Source: Frigoribacterium sp. Leaf415
GTDB taxonomy: Bacteria; Actinomycetota; Actinomycetes; Actinomycetales; Microbacteriaceae
NCBI RefSeq assembly: GCF_001424645.1
Contig: NZ_LMQR01000001.1
Location: forward strand, 1,856,149 to 1,920,148
Length of the DNA: 64,000 nt
Direction: 5' to 3'
Position 1 is the first letter of the stretch. Each line of letters opens with the position of its first letter. The notes beneath the pieces were generated by a model. It ran no database searches and was not told the DNA's origin. It saw nothing but the letters and a program-made list of their open reading frames with translations. This document shows positions 40,512 to 49,823 of the stretch, piece by piece. The position numbers and the translations under genes were made by a program.

Positions 40512-41801
40512 ATGACGATCGTTCCCCCTCCCCCCACCGCCGAGTCCCCGTGGCCCGTCGGGCTCCTCGCGAGCAAGGTGCGCGACTGGATCGACCGCCT
40601 CGGCACGGCCTGGGTCGAAGGCGAGATCACCCAGTGGAACGTCTCCGGGGGCAACGTCTACGGCAAGCTCCGCGACCTCGAACAGGACGCCACCGTGTCG
40701 TTCTCCATCTGGTCCAGCGTGAAGTCGCGCGTGCCCGCCGACCTCAAGCAGGGCGACCGCGTCATCGCCGCCGTCAAGCCGAACTACTGGGTCAAGGGCG
40801 GCAGCCTCACGATGCAGGTGTTCGACATGCGCCACGTCGGGCTCGGCGACCTCCTCGAGCGACTCGAACGTCTCCGCCGCCAGCTCACGGCCGAGGGGCT
40901 CTTCTCCCCCGAACGCAAACAGGCCCTGCCGTTCCTCCCCGGGTGCATCGGCCTCGTCACCGGCAAAGACAGCGACGCCGAGAAGGACGTCCTGCGCAAC
41001 GCCCAGCTGCGATGGCCCTCGGTCTCGTTCCGGGTGGTGCACGCGGCGGTGCAGGGCGACCGCATGGTCGGCGAGGTCACGGCGGCGATCCAGCGTCTCG
41101 ACGCCGACGACGAGGTCGACGTCATCATCGTCGCCCGAGGCGGCGGCGACTTTCAGAACCTGCTCGGCTTCAGCGACGAGGGGCTCGTCCGCGCCGTCTC
41201 GGCCTGCACCACGCCGGTCGTCAGTGCGATCGGGCACGAGGCCGACCGGCCGCTGCTCGACGACGTCGCCGACCTGCGCGCGTCCACGCCCACCGACGCC
41301 GCCAAACGGGTCGTCCCCGACGTGACCGAAGAACTGTCCCGCGTGCAACAGGCGCGCACCCGCATCGGCGTGCGTCTGACCTCGCTGGTCGCCACCGAGA
41401 TCGACCGGCTCGAACAGATCCGCAGCAGGCCCGTGCTCGCCTCACCCCAGACCCTCGTCGACGTCCGGGCCGACGAGGTCGTCCGGGCGGTGGCCCGGGG
41501 TGAAGAACTCGTCGGGCGGGCCGTCGAGAGGGCGCACACCCGGGTCTCCGAGCTCACGGCGCAGCTGCGCGCCCTGTCACCGCAGGGCACACTGCGCCGC
41601 GGCTACGCGATCGTGCAACTGCCGTCGGGCAGCGTGCTGCGGTCCCCCGACGAGGCTCCCGCCGAGACGCGCCTCCTCGTGACCACCGACGGAGGCGCGG
41701 TGGGCGCCGTCAGCACCGGCGCCTCCTCCCCAGGCTCCGACGCGACGGGCGACTCCTCACCCGTGGCGTCTGACGCGACCTCCCTCAGCACCCCTCGTTA
41801 G
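40512..41801 (+). CDS. xseA: Exodeoxyribonuclease VII large subunit
   Basis: A 429-residue XseA. OB-fold start (WPVGLLASKVRDWIDRLGTAWVEGEITQWN), catalytic region (LPFLPGCIGLVTGKDSDAEKDVL, DVIIVARGGGDFQNLLGFSDEGLVRAV, VSAIGHEADRPLLDDVADLRASTPTDAAKRVVP) and a helical C-terminus. The last 40 residues (TGASSPGSDATGDSSPV) are low complexity and include family A motifs as an inverted pair (41664-41700). The ATG at 40512 follows CGGAGC. Followed 9 bases on by xseB. Confidence 0.95.
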   Translation: MTIVPPPPTAESPWPVGLLASKVRDWIDRLGTAWVEGEITQWNVSGGNVYGKLRDLEQDATVSFSIWSSVKSRVPADLKQGDRVIAAVKPNYWVKGGSLTMQVFDMRHVGLGDLLERLERLRRQLTAEGLFSPERKQALPFLPGCIGLVTGKDSDAEKDVLRNAQLRWPSVSFRVVHAAVQGDRMVGEVTAAIQRLDADDEVDVIIVARGGGDFQNLLGFSDEGLVRAVSACTTPVVSAIGHEADRPLLDDVADLRASTPTDAAKRVVPDVTEELSRVQQARTRIGVRLTSLVATEIDRLEQIRSRPVLASPQTLVDVRADEVVRAVARGEELVGRAVERAHTRVSELTAQLRALSPQGTLRRGYAIVQLPSGSVLRSPDEAPAETRLLVTTDGGAVGAVSTGASSPGSDATGDSSPVASDATSLSTPR

Positions 41802-41810
41802 GATCGTCCC

Positions 41811-42041
41811 GTGGACACCACCCCGACCAGCACCCCGCCCGACGTCTCCTCGCTCAGCTACGAGCAGGCCCGCGACGAGCTCGTGTCCGTCGTGAACGAA
41901 CTCGAGCAGGGCGCCTCGACCCTCGAACGCTCGCTGGCCCTCTGGGAACGCGGCGAGGCACTCGCCCGGCGCTGCGAAGAATGGTTGATGGGGGCGCGAG
42001 AGCGACTCGAGGCGGCCCGCCGCCAGGTGTCCGCCGAATGA
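41811..42041 (+). CDS. xseB: Exodeoxyribonuclease VII small subunit
   Basis: A 76-residue Xse[45 protein letters not shown] is the complete family helix pair. GTG start; the stop overlaps the next ATG (ATGA). Partner of the large subunit just upstream. Confidence 0.95.
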   Translation: MDTTPTSTPPDVSSLSYEQARDELVSVVNELEQGASTLERSLALWERGEALARRCEEWLMGARERLEAARRQVSAE

Positions 42042-42721
42042 CCTCCCCCTCCGAGGGCGGCCGGCGGGTCCCGCGACGTCCTCGTGAGCCCCGCGTCGTC
42101 GCAGAGCTCGGCCGGCCCGAGACCCCCGACGAGACCGCCGCGCGCAAGGCCGAGAACACGCGCAAGCACTACGCGAACCAGACGGCGATCAACCTGACCC
42201 TCTCGATCGTCGCCTCGCTCGGCATCGTGCTCTTCCTCGTGCTCGTCGTGGTCCGCCCCAGCGGCACCGTGAACCGCCAAGAGATCGACTACGTGCAGGT
42301 CGCGACACAGGCGCAGGCGAGCGTCGACGCTCCCCTCGCCGCGCCTCCGTTGCCCGACGGGTGGTCGTCGAACGCGGCCGAGGTCCGGTCGTCCACCCGC
42401 GACGACGTGCCGACCTGGTACGTCGGGCTCATCACCCCCGACCAGCAGTTCATCGGCCTCGAACAGGGCATCGACGCCAACCCGACCTGGGTCAGCCTGC
42501 AGGTGCAGAACGCCGCGGCGACGTCGACCCGGTCGATCGGCGGGCTCACCTGGGACGTCTACGACCGGCGTGACGCCGACGACCCGGGCAACTACGCCTA
42601 CGCCCTGACCACCACGGTCGACCGCAGCTCGTACGTGCTGTACGGCACGGCCGACGACTCCGAGTTCGACGTCCTGGCCACCTCACTGGCCGAACAGATC
42701 TCCAGCCAAGAAAGCGAATGA
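42038..42721 (+). CDS. DUF4245-family membrane protein
   Basis: A 227-residue protein: a basic, proline-rich N-terminus, one membrane span ([20 protein letters not shown]) and an extracellular domain typical of DUF4245 ([79 protein letters not shown]). Function unknown; often found beside xseAB and fum in actinobacteria, as here. Confidence 0.88.
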   Translation: MTSPSEGGRRVPRRPREPRVVAELGRPETPDETAARKAENTRKHYANQTAINLTLSIVASLGIVLFLVLVVVRPSGTVNRQEIDYVQVATQAQASVDAPLAAPPLPDGWSSNAAEVRSSTRDDVPTWYVGLITPDQQFIGLEQGIDANPTWVSLQVQNAAATSTRSIGGLTWDVYDRRDADDPGNYAYALTTTVDRSSYVLYGTADDSEFDVLATSLAEQISSQESE

Positions 42722-42722
42722 C

Positions 42723-43472
42723 GTGACCCGACACGACCCCGCCGCCGACGCCCCTGCCGCGGCAGCCCACATCCCTTCCGCCTCCGGCTCCCTCTCCGGT
42801 TCCGCCTCCCGTTCCGCCTCGACGGACGAGCCGACGACCGACCCCGCCGAGGATTCGGCCCCCGGTACCGCGTGGAGCCGCATGGTCGAGGGCAACCACC
42901 GCTTCGTCGACGGGGCACCGCACCACCCTCACCAGGACAGCGACCGCCGATCGTCCCTCGCCGCCGGACAAGAACCGGTGGCCGCCCTCTTCGGCTGTGC
43001 CGACTCGCGACTCGCCGCCGAGATCATCTTCGACGTCGGTCTCGGTGACCTCTTCGTCGTACGCAACGCCGGCCAGGTGGTCGGCGACACCGTCATCGCC
43101 TCGCTCGAATTCGCCGTCTCTGTGCTCCACGTCCCCCTCATCGTGGTCCTCGGCCACGACAGCTGCGGCGCCGTCGCCTCGGCCATCGACTCCATCGGTT
43201 CCGACGCCGCCCCCGGGTCGGAGTTCCTGGGTGGGCTGATCGACATGATCATGCCGTCGGTCGAGCGTGCCCAGCTCGATCTCGAGAACGGTGCCGACCT
43301 CGACCCCCGCACGGTCGGCCAGCTGCACATCGAGGCGTCCGTCCGCACGCTCGTCGACCGGTCCGCCCTCATCACGTCCGCCGTCGCGGACGGTAAGTTG
43401 GCCGTGGTCGGCGCGAACTACGACCTCGCCAACGGGCGGGTCGACCCTTCGGTCGTCGTCGGCCGACTCTGA
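42723..43472 (+). CDS. Beta-class carbonic anhydrase
   Basis: A 249-residue carbonic anhydrase. Zinc site: [10 protein letters not shown] (Cys, Asp-Arg dyad), then [10 protein letters not shown] (His, Cys). The N-terminal 55 residues are low-complexity (A/P/S rich) and precede the family start at [21 protein letters not shown] start 1 base past the previous stop, so cotranscribed. It interconverts CO2 and bicarbonate. Confidence 0.94.
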   Translation: MTRHDPAADAPAAAAHIPSASGSLSGSASRSASTDEPTTDPAEDSAPGTAWSRMVEGNHRFVDGAPHHPHQDSDRRSSLAAGQEPVAALFGCADSRLAAEIIFDVGLGDLFVVRNAGQVVGDTVIASLEFAVSVLHVPLIVVLGHDSCGAVASAIDSIGSDAAPGSEFLGGLIDMIMPSVERAQLDLENGADLDPRTVGQLHIEASVRTLVDRSALITSAVADGKLAVVGANYDLANGRVDPSVVVGRL

Positions 43473-43557
43473 ACCGAGTCGGGGCGAACGCTCCGACGCC
43501 CCGCGCCCTCGACGGGCGCAGCAGCCCGGCAGGGCCCGAGGAAAGGACCACGACGTC

Positions 43558-44958
43558 GTGACCACATCCGAGACCGAGTACCGCATCGAGCACGACACGA
43601 TGGGCGAGGTGCGCGTTCCTGCATCGGCGCTCTACCGCGCCCAGACGCAGCGTGCCGTCGAGAACTTCCCCATCAGCGGGGCCGGCCTCGAGCCCGCACA
43701 GATCGTGGCGCTGGCACGCATCAAGCGGGCGGCCGCCCTGGTGAACGGCGAGATGGGCATCATCGACCGGCCCGTCGCCGACGCGATCGTCTCGGCCGCC
43801 GACCAGATCATCGGCGGCAGCCACCACGACCAGTTCCCCGTCGACGTCTACCAGACCGGCAGCGGCACCTCGTCGAACATGAACATGAACGAGGTGCTCG
43901 CCACCCTCGCCGGCACGGTCGACGGCGTCGCCGTCCACCCCAACGACCACGTCAACGCGTCGCAGTCGTCGAACGACGTCTTCCCGACCTCCGTCCACGT
44001 CGCCGTCACGGGTGCGCTGCTGCACGACCTGGTCCCCGCCCTCGACCACCTGGCGATCGCCCTCGAGAAGAAGGCCTCCGCCTGGTCCGACGTGGTGAAG
44101 GCAGGCCGCACCCATCTCATGGACGCCACGCCGGTCACGCTCGGCCAAGAGTTCGGCGGCTATGCGCGGCAGATCCGTCTCGCGATCGAACGGGTGCAGA
44201 GCGCCCTTCCCCGCGTGGCCGAGGTCCCCCTGGGCGGAACGGCCACGGGGACCGGCATCAACACCCCCCAGGGCTTCCCGCAACGGGTCATCGCCGCCCT
44301 GGCGGACGACAGCGGTCTGCCCGTCACCGAAGCGCTCGACCACTTCGAGGCGCAGGGGGCGCGCGACGCGCTCGTCGAGGCCTCCGGTGCCTTGCGAGTG
44401 CTCGCCGTGAGCCTCACGAAGATCAACAACGACATCCGGTGGATGGGCTCGGGGCCGAACGCGGGCCTCGGCGAGCTGCACATCCCCGATCTGCAGCCCG
44501 GCTCGTCGATCATGCCCGGCAAGGTCAACCCGGTCATCCCCGAGGCCGTGCTCATGGTCTCGGCACGGGTGATCGGCAACGATGCGACGATCGCCTGGGC
44601 CGGCGCGTCCGGAGCCTTCGAGCTCAACGTGGCGATCCCCGTGATGGGAACGGCACTGCTCGAGTCGATCCGCCTGCTCTCGAACGCCACCCGCGCCCTG
44701 GCCGACAAGACCGTCGACGGGCTCGAGGCCAACGTCGAGCACGCCCGTGCCCTCGCCGAGTCGTCTCCCTCGATCGTGACGCCGCTCAACCGGGTCATCG
44801 GCTACGAGGCGGCGGCGAAGGTGGCCAAGCACGCGGTCGCGCAGAAGCTCACCGTCCGAGAGGCCGTCGTCGACCTCGGGTTCGTCGAGCGGGGCGAGGT
44901 CACCGAGCAGCAGCTCGACACCGCACTCGACGTGCTCAGCATGACCCACCCGGGCTGA
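43558..44958 (+). CDS. fumC: Class II fumarate hydratase
   Basis: A 466-residue FumC. GTG start after GAGGAAAGGAC. Substrate sites: [49 protein letters not shown] and the mobile loop [15 protein letters not shown]. Reversible hydration of fumarate to malate in the TCA cycle. Last gene of the xseA-to-fumC run. Confidence 0.97.
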   Translation: MTTSETEYRIEHDTMGEVRVPASALYRAQTQRAVENFPISGAGLEPAQIVALARIKRAAALVNGEMGIIDRPVADAIVSAADQIIGGSHHDQFPVDVYQTGSGTSSNMNMNEVLATLAGTVDGVAVHPNDHVNASQSSNDVFPTSVHVAVTGALLHDLVPALDHLAIALEKKASAWSDVVKAGRTHLMDATPVTLGQEFGGYARQIRLAIERVQSALPRVAEVPLGGTATGTGINTPQGFPQRVIAALADDSGLPVTEALDHFEAQGARDALVEASGALRVLAVSLTKINNDIRWMGSGPNAGLGELHIPDLQPGSSIMPGKVNPVIPEAVLMVSARVIGNDATIAWAGASGAFELNVAIPVMGTALLESIRLLSNATRALADKTVDGLEANVEHARALAESSPSIVTPLNRVIGYEAAAKVAKHAVAQKLTVREAVVDLGFVERGEVTEQQLDTALDVLSMTHPG

Positions 44959-45310
44959 GCCTCGCCCGGCGGGGTGCCCTGCCCTGCCCTGCCGGGCTGA
45001 GCCCGCGCGGCGGGGCGCCCAGGTTTGCCCCGTCGGGCTGAGTCCAACGCGCGGCGCCCAGCCCGCGCGGCGCCCAGCCCGCGCGGCGCCCTGCCTGGGT
45101 CGCCGCCCTGCCCGCGCGGCGCTCAGCCCGCGCGGCGCCCAGCCCGCACGGCGCCCAGCCCGCACGGCGCCCAGCCCGCACGGCGCCCAGCCCGCACGGC
45201 GCCCAGCCCGCACGGCGCCCTGCCCGCGCGGCGCTTCGTCCGGGTCGCCCTGTCAGGGTCGCCGCTCTGTCCGGGTCGCCGCTCTGTCCGGGTCGCCGCA
45301 GCAGCAGCAG
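44959..45310. repeat. Tandem array of a 16-bp unit downstream of fumC
   Basis: The unit GCGCCCAGCCCGCACG is perfect in five consecutive copies (45135-45214) with a variant copy on each side (45119-45134 and 45215-45230), and looser copies spread over 44980-45118. A second unit TCCGGGTCGCCGCTCTG repeats at 45256-45300. Unit lengths that are not multiples of three, and reading frames that give only R/A/G/W strings, argue against coding. No gene in 44959-45487. Confidence 0.9.
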
Positions 45311-45381
45311 CCCATCGGGCGTCCCCGCCCGGAGCGTCCCCGCCCGGGACATCGCCTATCGGCGTCGCGCCCGCAGCACGT

Positions 45382-45424
45382 CGAGGAGGCGCGCGTCCGT
45401 CGGCGACGGACTCGCGCCTCCTCG
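45382..45424. terminator. Long hairpin from an inverted pair of family A motifs
   Basis: Outer stem 45382-45393 with 45413-45424 (CGAGGAGGCGCG and complement), one mismatch, inner stem 45395-45401 with 45405-45411, 3-base loop. Lies between convergent fumC and the A24 peptidase. Confidence 0.72.
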
Positions 45425-45487
45425 GCGTCTCGGCTTCTACTCTTGCCCTCCTCGTCCTGTGGCCGCGGTCGCAACGCAGCGCGGACG

Positions 45488-46327
45488 TCACAGAACCGTC
45501 ATGACGGCATCGATGCCGACGCCGACCGAACGGCTGGCCACCACACACCAGAACGCCGCGAGCAGGCACGGCCCGAAGGGGACGCCCCGACCGGCCCGTG
45601 CCGAGTCGGCCCCTGGATGCGACCGTGACCGTCGCGACCTCGTGCCGAACGTCCGAACGCCGGCCACCCCGATGGCCAGCGTTCCGGCGAGACCCCAGAA
45701 ACCCAGCAGAGCCGTCAGGTCGCCCGTCGACAAGAGACCGGTCAGCACGGCCCCGAGCTTGACGTCCCCCATGCCCAGGCCGCCCGCGAGAGCGGCCAGC
45801 AGACCGAACACGGCGGCGGCCAGGGCGAGGGCCAGACTCGTCACCGCCTGGGCGGGGTCACCCCCGGCGACGTGCAGAGCCGTCGACACCCCCCAGGCAC
45901 CCGCGGCCACTCCGACCAGGACGTTCGGCAGTCGACGTTCGGCCAGGTCGATCCGGACCAGGGCCGGTGTCACGGCCGCGACTCCGAGAAATCCGACGAG
46001 CGTCACCGCCCCCGCGTTCGCGCCCGCGAGAGGCTCGGCAAGAGGCGTGGCGGCCGTGGCAGCGACCGCGACCGTCGACAGTGCAGCCACGGCGACTGCT
46101 TCGCGGGCCTGCGTGCGCTCGGGCAGCGGCCCGCCACCGCCTCGAGCTGCTCCCCAGTCCGCCGAGTGCGTCCCGTCCAGCGAGCCGCTCCTGTCCGCCC
46201 AGCGCGTCCCGTCCAGCGAGCCGCTCCCGTCCACCGAGCGCGTCCCGTCCAGCGAGCCGCTCCCGTCCACCGAGCGCGTCCCGTCCGGCAACATCGTCCC
46301 GTCCTCCAGACCGTCCGATGAGGTCAT
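45488..46327 (-). CDS. Prepilin peptidase-like A24 protease
   Basis: About 279 residues from the ATG at 46327. The last 190 residues form a TadV/PilD-type membrane peptidase core: VRIDLAERRLPNVLVGVAAGAWG (first Asp region) and GGLGMGDVKLGAVLTGLL (GxGD, second Asp), with several hydrophobic spans. Before it are 90 hydrophilic residues with a 12-residue repeat (SLDGTRSVDGSG). The N-terminal methyltransferase part of PilD is missing, as in TadV. Coding-like base use continues upstream of the ATG in other frames, so the true 5' end is uncertain. No pilin genes are nearby. Confidence 0.72.
   Translation of the reverse strand: MTSSDGLEDGTMLPDGTRSVDGSGSLDGTRSVDGSGSLDGTRWADRSGSLDGTHSADWGAARGGGGPLPERTQAREAVAVAALSTVAVAATAATPLAEPLAGANAGAVTLVGFLGVAAVTPALVRIDLAERRLPNVLVGVAAGAWGVSTALHVAGGDPAQAVTSLALALAAAVFGLLAALAGGLGMGDVKLGAVLTGLLSTGDLTALLGFWGLAGTLAIGVAGVRTFGTRSRRSRSHPGADSARAGRGVPFGPCLLAAFWCVVASRSVGVGIDAVMTVL
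46169..46288. repeat. In-gene 36-bp tandem repeat
   Basis: Three units at 46169-46204, 46205-46240 and 46241-46276 plus a 12-base partial copy, nearly identical. Being a multiple of three, it keeps the peptidase frame and encodes a 12-residue acidic repeat. Copy number could vary without breaking the gene. Confidence 0.9.
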
Positions 46328-47388
46328 GACGCTCCCACTGTCGAAGCCGTCCCCGGTCCAGGCGGCCCCGGGGGCGAGACACGTCCTCGAGCCGGTCGAG
46401 CCAGATGCCACGGGCGTCGCCCCCGTGTGCGCCGGACACCAGGACGGCGGGCACGTCCGCGGGGCACGACGAGGCGGCGTCGAGGTCGTCGGGCATCCCC
46501 GAGCACCGTGTGGACGGCCTCGATGATGAGCGGTCGATGGTCGCGCACCATCTCGTAACTGGCTCGAAGGGCGACCCGACCCTGGATCGTGATGGCCAGG
46601 TCCTTCAGGCGATCTGTGTCGAACGTGTCGCCGTGCCAGCTGCGGCCGTCGAGTTCGAGGGCGACGACGCCGTCGACGACGACGTCGATGCGGCGACGGT
46701 CCCCCGGGCCGACCCGGGTCTGCGACTCGACCCGGTGCCCCAGACCGACGAAGGTCACCCGCATGACGCTCTCGATGAAGCTCTCGCTTCGGGCGTCGGC
46801 CCAGTCGACGATGCCTCTCACGTCGGCCGGGGCCCCCGCGAAGGCCTCGTGCAGTCCGACGACCGAGAAGTGACCGCTGGACAGTGCCCAGTCCAGCAGG
46901 GCGACCGCCTCGTCGAGAGGTGCGGCCACGACGGCGTCCACCAGCGCGGTTCGCAGGGGTACGGCCCAGGCCGCCCGGTGGGCGTCGTCCACCGCGTGTT
47001 CGTCGTCGCCGGCGTGACATGGCACCGTCTCGGATGACGGACGAGGGGGCACTCGCCCGTCGGCCCGCCACCGGACCGCCGCGCCCCGCCGTGGCCGGAG
47101 TCGTGACGCCCCAGGGGGCACCACGACGCTGACGGTGGGAGCGGCCGTCCACATCCACGCCCCGAGCAGGGCCAAGAGCGACGCCCCGGTCAACCTGCCC
47201 CCGATGCGCACGGCTTCGTGCCTCGCGTCACCCGGCGGGAAGGTCGTGTACCAGCCTCGACGGGCTCGGTGCACGTGCCCGAAGCGCACGGCTGCGGTGA
47301 GCATCCGGTCGGTGGCTCCGAGGGCGACGAGATCCCGCTTGTGGAGGACGCCGCCGGAATTCCTGACGTGGGTCGCGATCTGCTGCAT
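46324..47388 (-). CDS. AbiEi-like / DUF559 domain protein
   Basis: A 354-residue protein. The N-terminus (MQQIATHVRNSGGVLHKRDLVALGATDRMLTAAVRFGHVHRARRGWYTT) is the winged-helix type seen in AbiEi antitoxins and related proteins; the C-terminal half (FIESVMRVTFVGLGHRVESQTRVGPGDRRRIDVVVDGVVALELDGRSWHGD) is DUF559, a Vsr-like nuclease fold with E...D...E-x-D. Common as orphan genes in Microbacteriaceae. The last 55 residues are arginine/proline rich and look out of frame. Stop overlaps the peptidase ATG. Role in defence is possible but unproven. Confidence 0.78.
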   Translation of the reverse strand: MQQIATHVRNSGGVLHKRDLVALGATDRMLTAAVRFGHVHRARRGWYTTFPPGDARHEAVRIGGRLTGASLLALLGAWMWTAAPTVSVVVPPGASRLRPRRGAAVRWRADGRVPPRPSSETVPCHAGDDEHAVDDAHRAAWAVPLRTALVDAVVAAPLDEAVALLDWALSSGHFSVVGLHEAFAGAPADVRGIVDWADARSESFIESVMRVTFVGLGHRVESQTRVGPGDRRRIDVVVDGVVALELDGRSWHGDTFDTDRLKDLAITIQGRVALRASYEMVRDHRPLIIEAVHTVLGDARRPRRRLVVPRGRARRPGVRRTRGRRPWHLARPARGRVSPPGPPGPGTASTVGAS

Positions 47389-47769
47389 GCCGCCAGGTTG
47401 ACGCGACCCGCGCCTCCTCGGCGGGGCGTGCGAGCCCGCCGGTGGAAAAGGACGGCTACGCACGAACTGGGGCCGGGGCGTTCCGCACTCCGGCCCACCG
47501 GCACACCGGCACCCATCACGCCAAAGGCCGCACCCGCGCCGCGCCACACCCGCGCCCCGCCCACGCCACGCCCACGCCGCACCCGCGCCGCGTCCGCGAC
47601 CCTGCCAACCTCGGCACCCCGGCCCGCCCCACCTTGCTCGGCTACACCCCAAGCCCCACGCCGGCTACACCCCAAGCCCCACGCCGGCAACACCCCACCC
47701 CACACGCGCCGGCAAGTCCGGAGAATGCCGCGCGGGGACCTCCACCCGTCCTCGAACCGTGTCGACATG
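47389..47769. repeat. Low-complexity intergenic stretch with 23-bp tandem repeats
   Basis: A family A motif lies at 47407, then C-rich simple sequence. At 47639-47661, 47662-47684 and 47685-47707 a 23-bp unit starting CGGCTACACCCCAAGCCCCA is repeated (third copy diverged). No credible gene, RNA or promoter seen apart from this. Confidence 0.8.
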
Positions 47770-48107
47770 CTGAGTTGCCGACTCAGCAGGCGGCCGCCGG
47801 GCGACGTGCGGATCGCACCGCGACGGGGCCCCGTCACGGACCGCAGAGCACGACGCGACCCCGAGCACCGCCGCCAACTCAGGAAAACGACGACCAGGCG
47901 CACCACCCGTCACCGTCAGCGCGCATATCTCCTGAGTTGCCGACGCAGCGCGCGACCGCCGGGCGACGTGCGGATCGCACCGCGACGGGGGCCCGTCACG
48001 GAGCGCAGAGCACGAGGCGACCCCGAGCACCGGCGCCAACTCAGGAAAACGACGACCAGGCGCACCACCCGTCACCGTCAGCGCGCATATCTCCTGAGTT
48101 GCCGACA
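47770..48107. repeat. 162-bp tandem duplication carrying two family B elements
   Basis: Units 47770-47931 and 47932-48093 are near-identical and a third begins at 48094. Each contains a family B element: 47873-47945 and 48035-48107, left end GCCAACTCAGGAAAACGAC and right end TCTCCTGAGTTGCCGAC, which are inverted. 162 is a multiple of three, so open frames cross the units, but base composition and the palindromes argue against a protein. Confidence 0.88.
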
Positions 48108-48171
48108 CCGCGCGCGGCTCCCCTCCCCCTGGCCGGCTCACACCGAACGCACCCGGCACCGCCCGGGGGGG

Positions 48172-48207
48172 GCAGGAGGCGCGGGTCGGGTGACCAGCGC
48201 CTCCTGC
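48172..48207. terminator. 11-bp hairpin of inverted family A motifs after phoH
   Basis: Arms 48172-48182 (GCAGGAGGCGC) and 48197-48207 are perfect complements around a 14-base loop, 8 bases beyond the phoH stop on the minus strand. Confidence 0.72.
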
Positions 48208-48215
48208 GGTCCCTG

Positions 48216-49580
48216 CTACATCAGGTCGTTCGACTCGAGCATCTCGGTGACGAGGGCCGCGATCGCGGACCGCTCGGAGCGGGTCAGCGTCACGTGACCG
48301 AACAGCGGGTGGCCCTTGAGCGTCTCGATGACCGAGGCGACCCCGTCGTGCCGGCCGACGCGCAGGTTGTCGCGCTGCGCCACGTCGTGGGTCAGCACCA
48401 CCCGCGAGTTCTGGCCGATGCGACTGAGCACGGTCAGGAGCACGTTGCGCTCGAGGGACTGAGCCTCGTCGACGATCACGAACGCGTCGTGCAACGATCG
48501 TCCCCGGATGTGAGTCAGGGGCAGCACCTCGAGAATGCCCCGCTCGACCACCTCGTCGAGGACGTTCTGGGACACGATCGCACCGAGCGTGTCGAAGACG
48601 GCCTGGGCCCAGGGATTCATCTTCTCGCCGGCATCGCCCGGGAGGAACCCCAGGTCTTGGCCGCCCACCGCGTAGAGCGGGCGGAAGACCATGATCTTCT
48701 TGTGCTGTTGCTTCTCGAGGACGGCCTCGAGGCCGGCGCAGAGCGCGAGGGCTGATTTGCCCGTACCAGCGCTGCCGCCCAGCGACACGATGCCCACCTC
48801 GGGGTCGAGCAGCAGGTCGATCGCCAGACGCTGCTCGGCCGAGCGGCCGTGCAGCCCGAAGACGTCACGATCGCCGCGGACGAGACGTGCCTCGCCGCGG
48901 GCGAACACCCGCGCCAGCGCCGAGCCACGATCCGAGTGCACGACCACCCCGGTGTTCACGGGGACGTCCGCGAGCGATCGAGCGGAGATCTTCTCGGACT
49001 CGTAGAACGAGGCCATCTGCTCGCTCGAGACCTCGATCGAGGCCTGCCCGGTGTACCCGCTGTCGACGACCTGTTCGGCCCGGTACTCTTCGGCGGCGAG
49101 CCCGATGGATGCGGCCTTCACCCGGAGGGGCAGGTCTTTCGACACCACCGTGACGGCCAGCCCGTCGGCGGCGAGGTTCGACGCGACGGCGAGGATGCGC
49201 GAGTCGGCGTCGTTCAACTGCAGGCCCGAGGGCAGGACCGACATGTTCGAGTGGTTCAACTCGACTCGCAGCGACCCCCCGTCGCCCACGGCCACCGGGA
49301 AGTCGAGACGGTCGTGCTTCACGCGGAGGTCGTCGAGCAGGCGCAGGGCCTGACGCGCGAAATAGCCCAGCTCGGGGTCGTGACGTTTGCCCTCGAGTTC
49401 GCTGACGACGACGACGGGCAGCACCACGTCGTGTTCGGCGAAACGGAAGAGAGCCTGCGGATCGGACAGCAGCACCGAGGTGTCGAGCACGTAGGTGCGC
49501 TGGGCGACCGCCTGGTCACCCCCCGTGGCTGATGCGGTGTTGCGTTCGGTTGAGGTGATGTTCGACGCGGTCACGACCAC
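48216..49580 (-). CDS. PhoH-family protein with N-terminal PIN domain (PhoH2 type)
   Basis: A 454-residue fusion. PIN RNase domain ([48 protein letters not shown] with the acidic residues) followed by a PhoH helicase/ATPase: [19 protein letters not shown] (Walker A), IVDEAQSL (Walker B), [10 protein letters not shown] and [12 protein letters not shown]. Mycobacterial PhoH2 proteins of this layout unwind and cut RNA. GTG start at 49580 is the first with the full PIN domain. The gap to 49823 holds only a weak 8-bp hairpin (49757-49783). Confidence 0.93.
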   Translation of the reverse strand: MVVTASNITSTERNTASATGGDQAVAQRTYVLDTSVLLSDPQALFRFAEHDVVLPVVVVSELEGKRHDPELGYFARQALRLLDDLRVKHDRLDFPVAVGDGGSLRVELNHSNMSVLPSGLQLNDADSRILAVASNLAADGLAVTVVSKDLPLRVKAASIGLAAEEYRAEQVVDSGYTGQASIEVSSEQMASFYESEKISARSLADVPVNTGVVVHSDRGSALARVFARGEARLVRGDRDVFGLHGRSAEQRLAIDLLLDPEVGIVSLGGSAGTGKSALALCAGLEAVLEKQQHKKIMVFRPLYAVGGQDLGFLPGDAGEKMNPWAQAVFDTLGAIVSQNVLDEVVERGILEVLPLTHIRGRSLHDAFVIVDEAQSLERNVLLTVLSRIGQNSRVVLTHDVAQRDNLRVGRHDGVASVIETLKGHPLFGHVTLTRSERSAIAALVTEMLESNDLM

Positions 49581-49823
49581 TCCGTCCTCGGGCGGCTGGG
49601 CACCCGGGTACCTTCGGCAGAGACGGCCGCGGAGCAGTTGCGAGGCGAACTTTCGTGGCCGTCTCGATCGGGCTCCTTGCCCGATGTGACGAACCTACGA
49701 CGCGCCTCCGACATCCGCATCACCGACGCGACCGTGTCGTGTGACGATCAGGTGAACGACCCTCATGTGCTGGTCGAGGGTCGAGGGTTGCGGGTCACCC
49801 CGCCCCGCCCCACCGGATGCGCC

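Noticed and set aside
44959-45310. Minus-strand frames giving RAGWAPCGLGAV-type repeats
   Set aside because: The 16-bp period shifts frame every unit and no Shine-Dalgarno or family is seen; a simple repeat is enough.
47770-48107. A protein with 54-residue repeats encoded by the 162-bp units
   Set aside because: Open frames exist on several strands at once with R/P-rich content and no start signal; the inverted family B elements explain the sequence better.
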